Shown here in pieces: positions 63,661-64,000 of a stretch of DNA of 64,000 nucleotides. The stretch covers positions 1,434,682 to 1,498,681 of the forward strand of contig SCFE01000027.1 in assembly GCA_004352715.1 (NCBI GenBank), in the 5' to 3' direction. Made by a program: the position numbers and the translations under genes. Below the pieces are notes generated by a model that worked only from the letters and a program-made list of their open reading frames with translations, was not told the DNA's origin and made no database searches. The DNA comes from Hofstenia miamia. Its lineage: Eukaryota > Xenacoelomorpha > Acoela. How positions within the stretch are numbered: position 1 is the stretch's first letter; every line of letters begins with the position of its first letter.

Positions 63661-64000
63661 GACTTGAAAAAGGACGGCTTTTACCCTAACACATTTATGC
63701 CGGCCAAAATAAATACGCTGAACTTTCTCAAACTATTTTGTTTTCTTAGAAAAGTAATGGGTCAGGCCATGGCTATATTTTTTGTCAGACATTGATAATT
63801 AAATGATATACATGTAAAGTAAAATATCAGAACATCATGAATCTGAAAAATATTTGTTGATATCTAGTTTGGTTCCAGAGATATGAGCGTATTAATTAAA
63901 AAAGTCGGTAATGAACGTTGCAGATGCAAATGATTTTTTATTGTTTTTAGTCACTCTACTGTGACTAGATTTCGCAAATTTTGCCAAATGCTTGAGTATC
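63661..64000. other. AT-rich window end without recognised features
   Basis: Nothing recognised. Confidence 0.4.

Overview
This is a metazoan nuclear scaffold, not a bacterial or viral sequence. Genes are split by GT-AG introns with AT-rich acceptors ending in TTTAG. The host genes encode animal proteins (DYRK1 kinase, the ciliary protein CFAP410, an NT5C2-like 5'-nucleotidase). The DNA is strongly AT-rich and full of (AT)n, (TAA)n and (ATT)n microsatellites and animal transposons. I cannot name the species; an AT-rich invertebrate is the safest reading. Two 1000-N gaps, a 106-N and a 21-N gap, and five single-N joins mark a draft assembly, and several joins sit in locally duplicated sequence.

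Host genes. (1) A complete nine-exon DYRK1/minibrain-type kinase on the minus strand, 11230 to 5384, 537 codons. (2) A complete six-exon CFAP410 homologue on the minus strand, 40990 to 38316, 246 codons. (3) The 5' and middle part of an NT5C2-like HAD 5'-nucleotidase on the plus strand, four exons from 47655 to 55960, split by a 7.3-kb intron; its next exon was not found before the window ends. (4) The first exon of a small secreted peptide with dibasic sites and an amidation signal at 27897-27759. (5) An orphan terminal exon at 1736-1860.

Mobile DNA fills most of the rest. 1-3555 holds a LINE 3' end and Penelope-like fragments, including a 0.7-kb hairpin made of two opposed copies. 13150-25470 is a nest of non-LTR elements: a nearly full-length CR1/L2-type element with esterase-like ORF1, endonuclease and reverse transcriptase (18150-22250, minus), and several pieces of a restriction-like-endonuclease LINE (R4/Dong-like) beside (TAA)n tracts; its N-terminal half lies at 42650-43770. 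Tc1, mariner, hAT, pogo-like and Harbinger-like remnants are scattered through the window.

The most unusual material is at 32000-36260 and 55970-60675. Two nearly identical copies of a tyrosine-recombinase (Crypton-like) transposon lie there in opposite orientations. Each has tandem iterons around TGTACATAGNGG at its ends, an (AT)n tail and a mariner fragment directly beside it. Next to copy 1 is a second iteron set (GTACCCAGCGTAAG) sharing the core GTACNNAGNG. Both loci also carry an array of TTTCTAAATG motifs spaced 20 or 21 bp apart, two helical turns, 13 units in one and 18 in the other. The second locus also has a spliced gene that joins a RING-H2 finger to the C-terminal half of an IS630/Tc1-type DDE transposase.
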